64,000 nt of DNA from Xanthocytophaga flava. GTDB lineage: Bacteria > Bacteroidota > Bacteroidia > Cytophagales > 172606-1. The DNA lies in contig JASJOS010000026.1 in NCBI GenBank assembly GCA_030068525.1, positions 1 to 64,000 on the forward strand, in the 5' to 3' direction. The position numbers and the translations under genes are program-made. This document shows positions 63,150 through 64,000 of this stretch, in pieces. Every line of letters begins with the position of its first letter. The first letter of the stretch is position 1. The notes under the pieces are model-generated. The model was not told where the DNA came from and made no database searches. It worked only from the letters and a program-made list of their open reading frames with translations.

Positions 63150-63731
63150 CTATTGAAATACAATCTGAGGGCGCAATTCCTTAAGCTTATCTTTCAGCCT
63201 TTCAGAAAGCTGGTCTTCACTAATGCAAAGCAACTCTATTTTAGCCATTTGAGTGATAGGACTGTCAATATCCAGCTTGAAGTTTGAATTACTGCAAAAG
63301 CATAAATACCTTAGATTTTTCAGGTGGAATATTTCTTCAGGAATTTGACTAAACTCATTCATTCCCAATTCCAGCTTTTTTAGACTTTTTAATTTTCCAA
63401 CGACTTCCGGTACTACCTGCAATTCATTATATCGGAGATCCAACTCATTCAAATAGGGAAGCTTAGCTACGGAAGCAGGAAGGTCTTTCAGATTGGAATG
63501 CCTAAGATCCAGCTTTTGTATTCTTTGTATTGGTTCGGGAAAGTCAGATTGCAAACAATACAGAACAAGCTCTCTGTTTTTTGCGATGCGTTTATAGATA
63601 TGCTTTCGGTCGCTTTTACTAAACGTAATTGCTAAATCTGCATTGTTTTGCCAGATCGTTAATCCCAACTTCACATTTTCATCCGCTGTAGAAAGTAATA
63701 ACCGTTTCAGATTTTCAACTTCATTCTCCAT
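63150..63731 (-). CDS. Short leucine-rich-repeat protein, 193 aa
   Basis: An N-terminal helical segment (ENEVENLKRLLLSTADENVK) resembles the leader of the LRR genes at 26090 and 28193. Residues ~90-165 hold about four LRRs (LRHSNLKDLPASVAKLPYLN, LDLRYNELQVVPEVVGKL). It ends SERLKDKLKELRPQIVFQ. Probably a cytosolic protein-binding protein; partner unknown. Confidence 0.8.
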   Translation of the reverse strand: MENEVENLKRLLLSTADENVKLGLTIWQNNADLAITFSKSDRKHIYKRIAKNRELVLYCLQSDFPEPIQRIQKLDLRHSNLKDLPASVAKLPYLNELDLRYNELQVVPEVVGKLKSLKKLELGMNEFSQIPEEIFHLKNLRYLCFCSNSNFKLDIDSPITQMAKIELLCISEDQLSERLKDKLKELRPQIVFQ

Positions 63732-64000
63732 ATATACTAATCAATGCTAGAATTATAGTAAATTGTCTGTTTATTGTATTGCTTTTCACCCATAGCCTGT
63801 CTGTTTCTTATCGTTATCCACCTTGTGTTATACTATTTTGTAAAATGAAGGATGAAAACTTACCTGGTAGGTTTAGACATGATATTTGGAAGGGTTGTTT
63901 GCAACTTGCATCCACAGATATAGTTTGTACTGCTATTTGGTAATATAAGGCTCTGTTCTAATTGTCTGACTTTTAGTGTGATATATTCAAGATAGAATAT
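63732..64000. other. Window end, partial R1-like hairpin
   Basis: No gene seen. ATTGTCTGACTTTTAG at about 63960-63976 matches the right arm of the R1 hairpin; the left arm is not present. Confidence 0.35.

Overview
The window looks like chromosome of a low-to-moderate G+C gliding-type Bacteroidota, most likely order Cytophagales. The evidence is two proteins with type IX secretion (T9SS) C-terminal sorting domains, a SusC/SusD outer-membrane uptake locus with an ECF sigma/FecR pair, abundant lipoproteins, HxlR regulators, almost no Shine-Dalgarno sequences, and TAnnTTTG-like promoter boxes. The genus is inference only. No rRNA, tRNA or CRISPR array was seen.

Layout. 1-2.3 kb: the 3' end of an IS3-type transposase, one hypothetical gene and copy A of a dispersed MITE-like repeat. 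2.3-6.9 kb: a large T9SS-exported NHL-repeat protein and two small exported META/lipocalin-like paralogues. 7.1-15.7 kb: an accessory island of short orphan genes that look like polymorphic-toxin immunity genes. A recurring terminator-like hairpin element punctuates them, and they are interleaved with C-terminal fragments of lost proteins, a decayed IS66 transposase, a truncated duplicate and two decayed umuC 3' ends. 15.8-17.3 kb: a membrane protein and a small exported protein. 17.5-24.4 kb: ten minus-strand genes forming a compact phage-like module (HTH, superfamily-2 helicase, AAA ATPase, VRR-NUC nuclease, XRE regulator, coiled-coil protein, two small membrane proteins, T7-lysozyme-type amidase) with no integrase or virion genes. 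A candidate structured RNA lies beside it.

26-35.2 kb: leucine-rich-repeat proteins (one split by a single-base frameshift), a stand-alone relative of their N-terminal domain, two duplicated Imm49-like immunity genes and exported proteins. 35.3-39.4 kb: a Crp/Fnr regulator, a secreted HExxH metalloprotease and hypotheticals. 39.5-41.3 kb: a divergent HxlR/Old Yellow Enzyme pair. 42.4-54.7 kb: an uptake locus, all on the minus strand, in the order ECF sigma, T9SS adhesin-like protein, FecR, SusC, SusD, zinc metallopeptidase, DUF4302 lipoprotein. 54.9-64 kb: more immunity-like small genes, a secreted transglutaminase-like protein, a divergent SDR/HxlR pair, lipoproteins and a short LRR protein.

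How the parts work together. The sigma/FecR/SusCD genes form a signal-dependent nutrient-import operon. The two HxlR genes probably control their divergent redox enzymes. The small-gene islands look like a bank of immunity genes that outlived their toxins, reshuffled through shared repeats. Intergenic space is unusually rich in mobile-looking noncoding repeats: five MITE-like copies whose inner segment occurs in both orientations, four double-hairpin elements, six terminator-like elements and a REP-like cluster.
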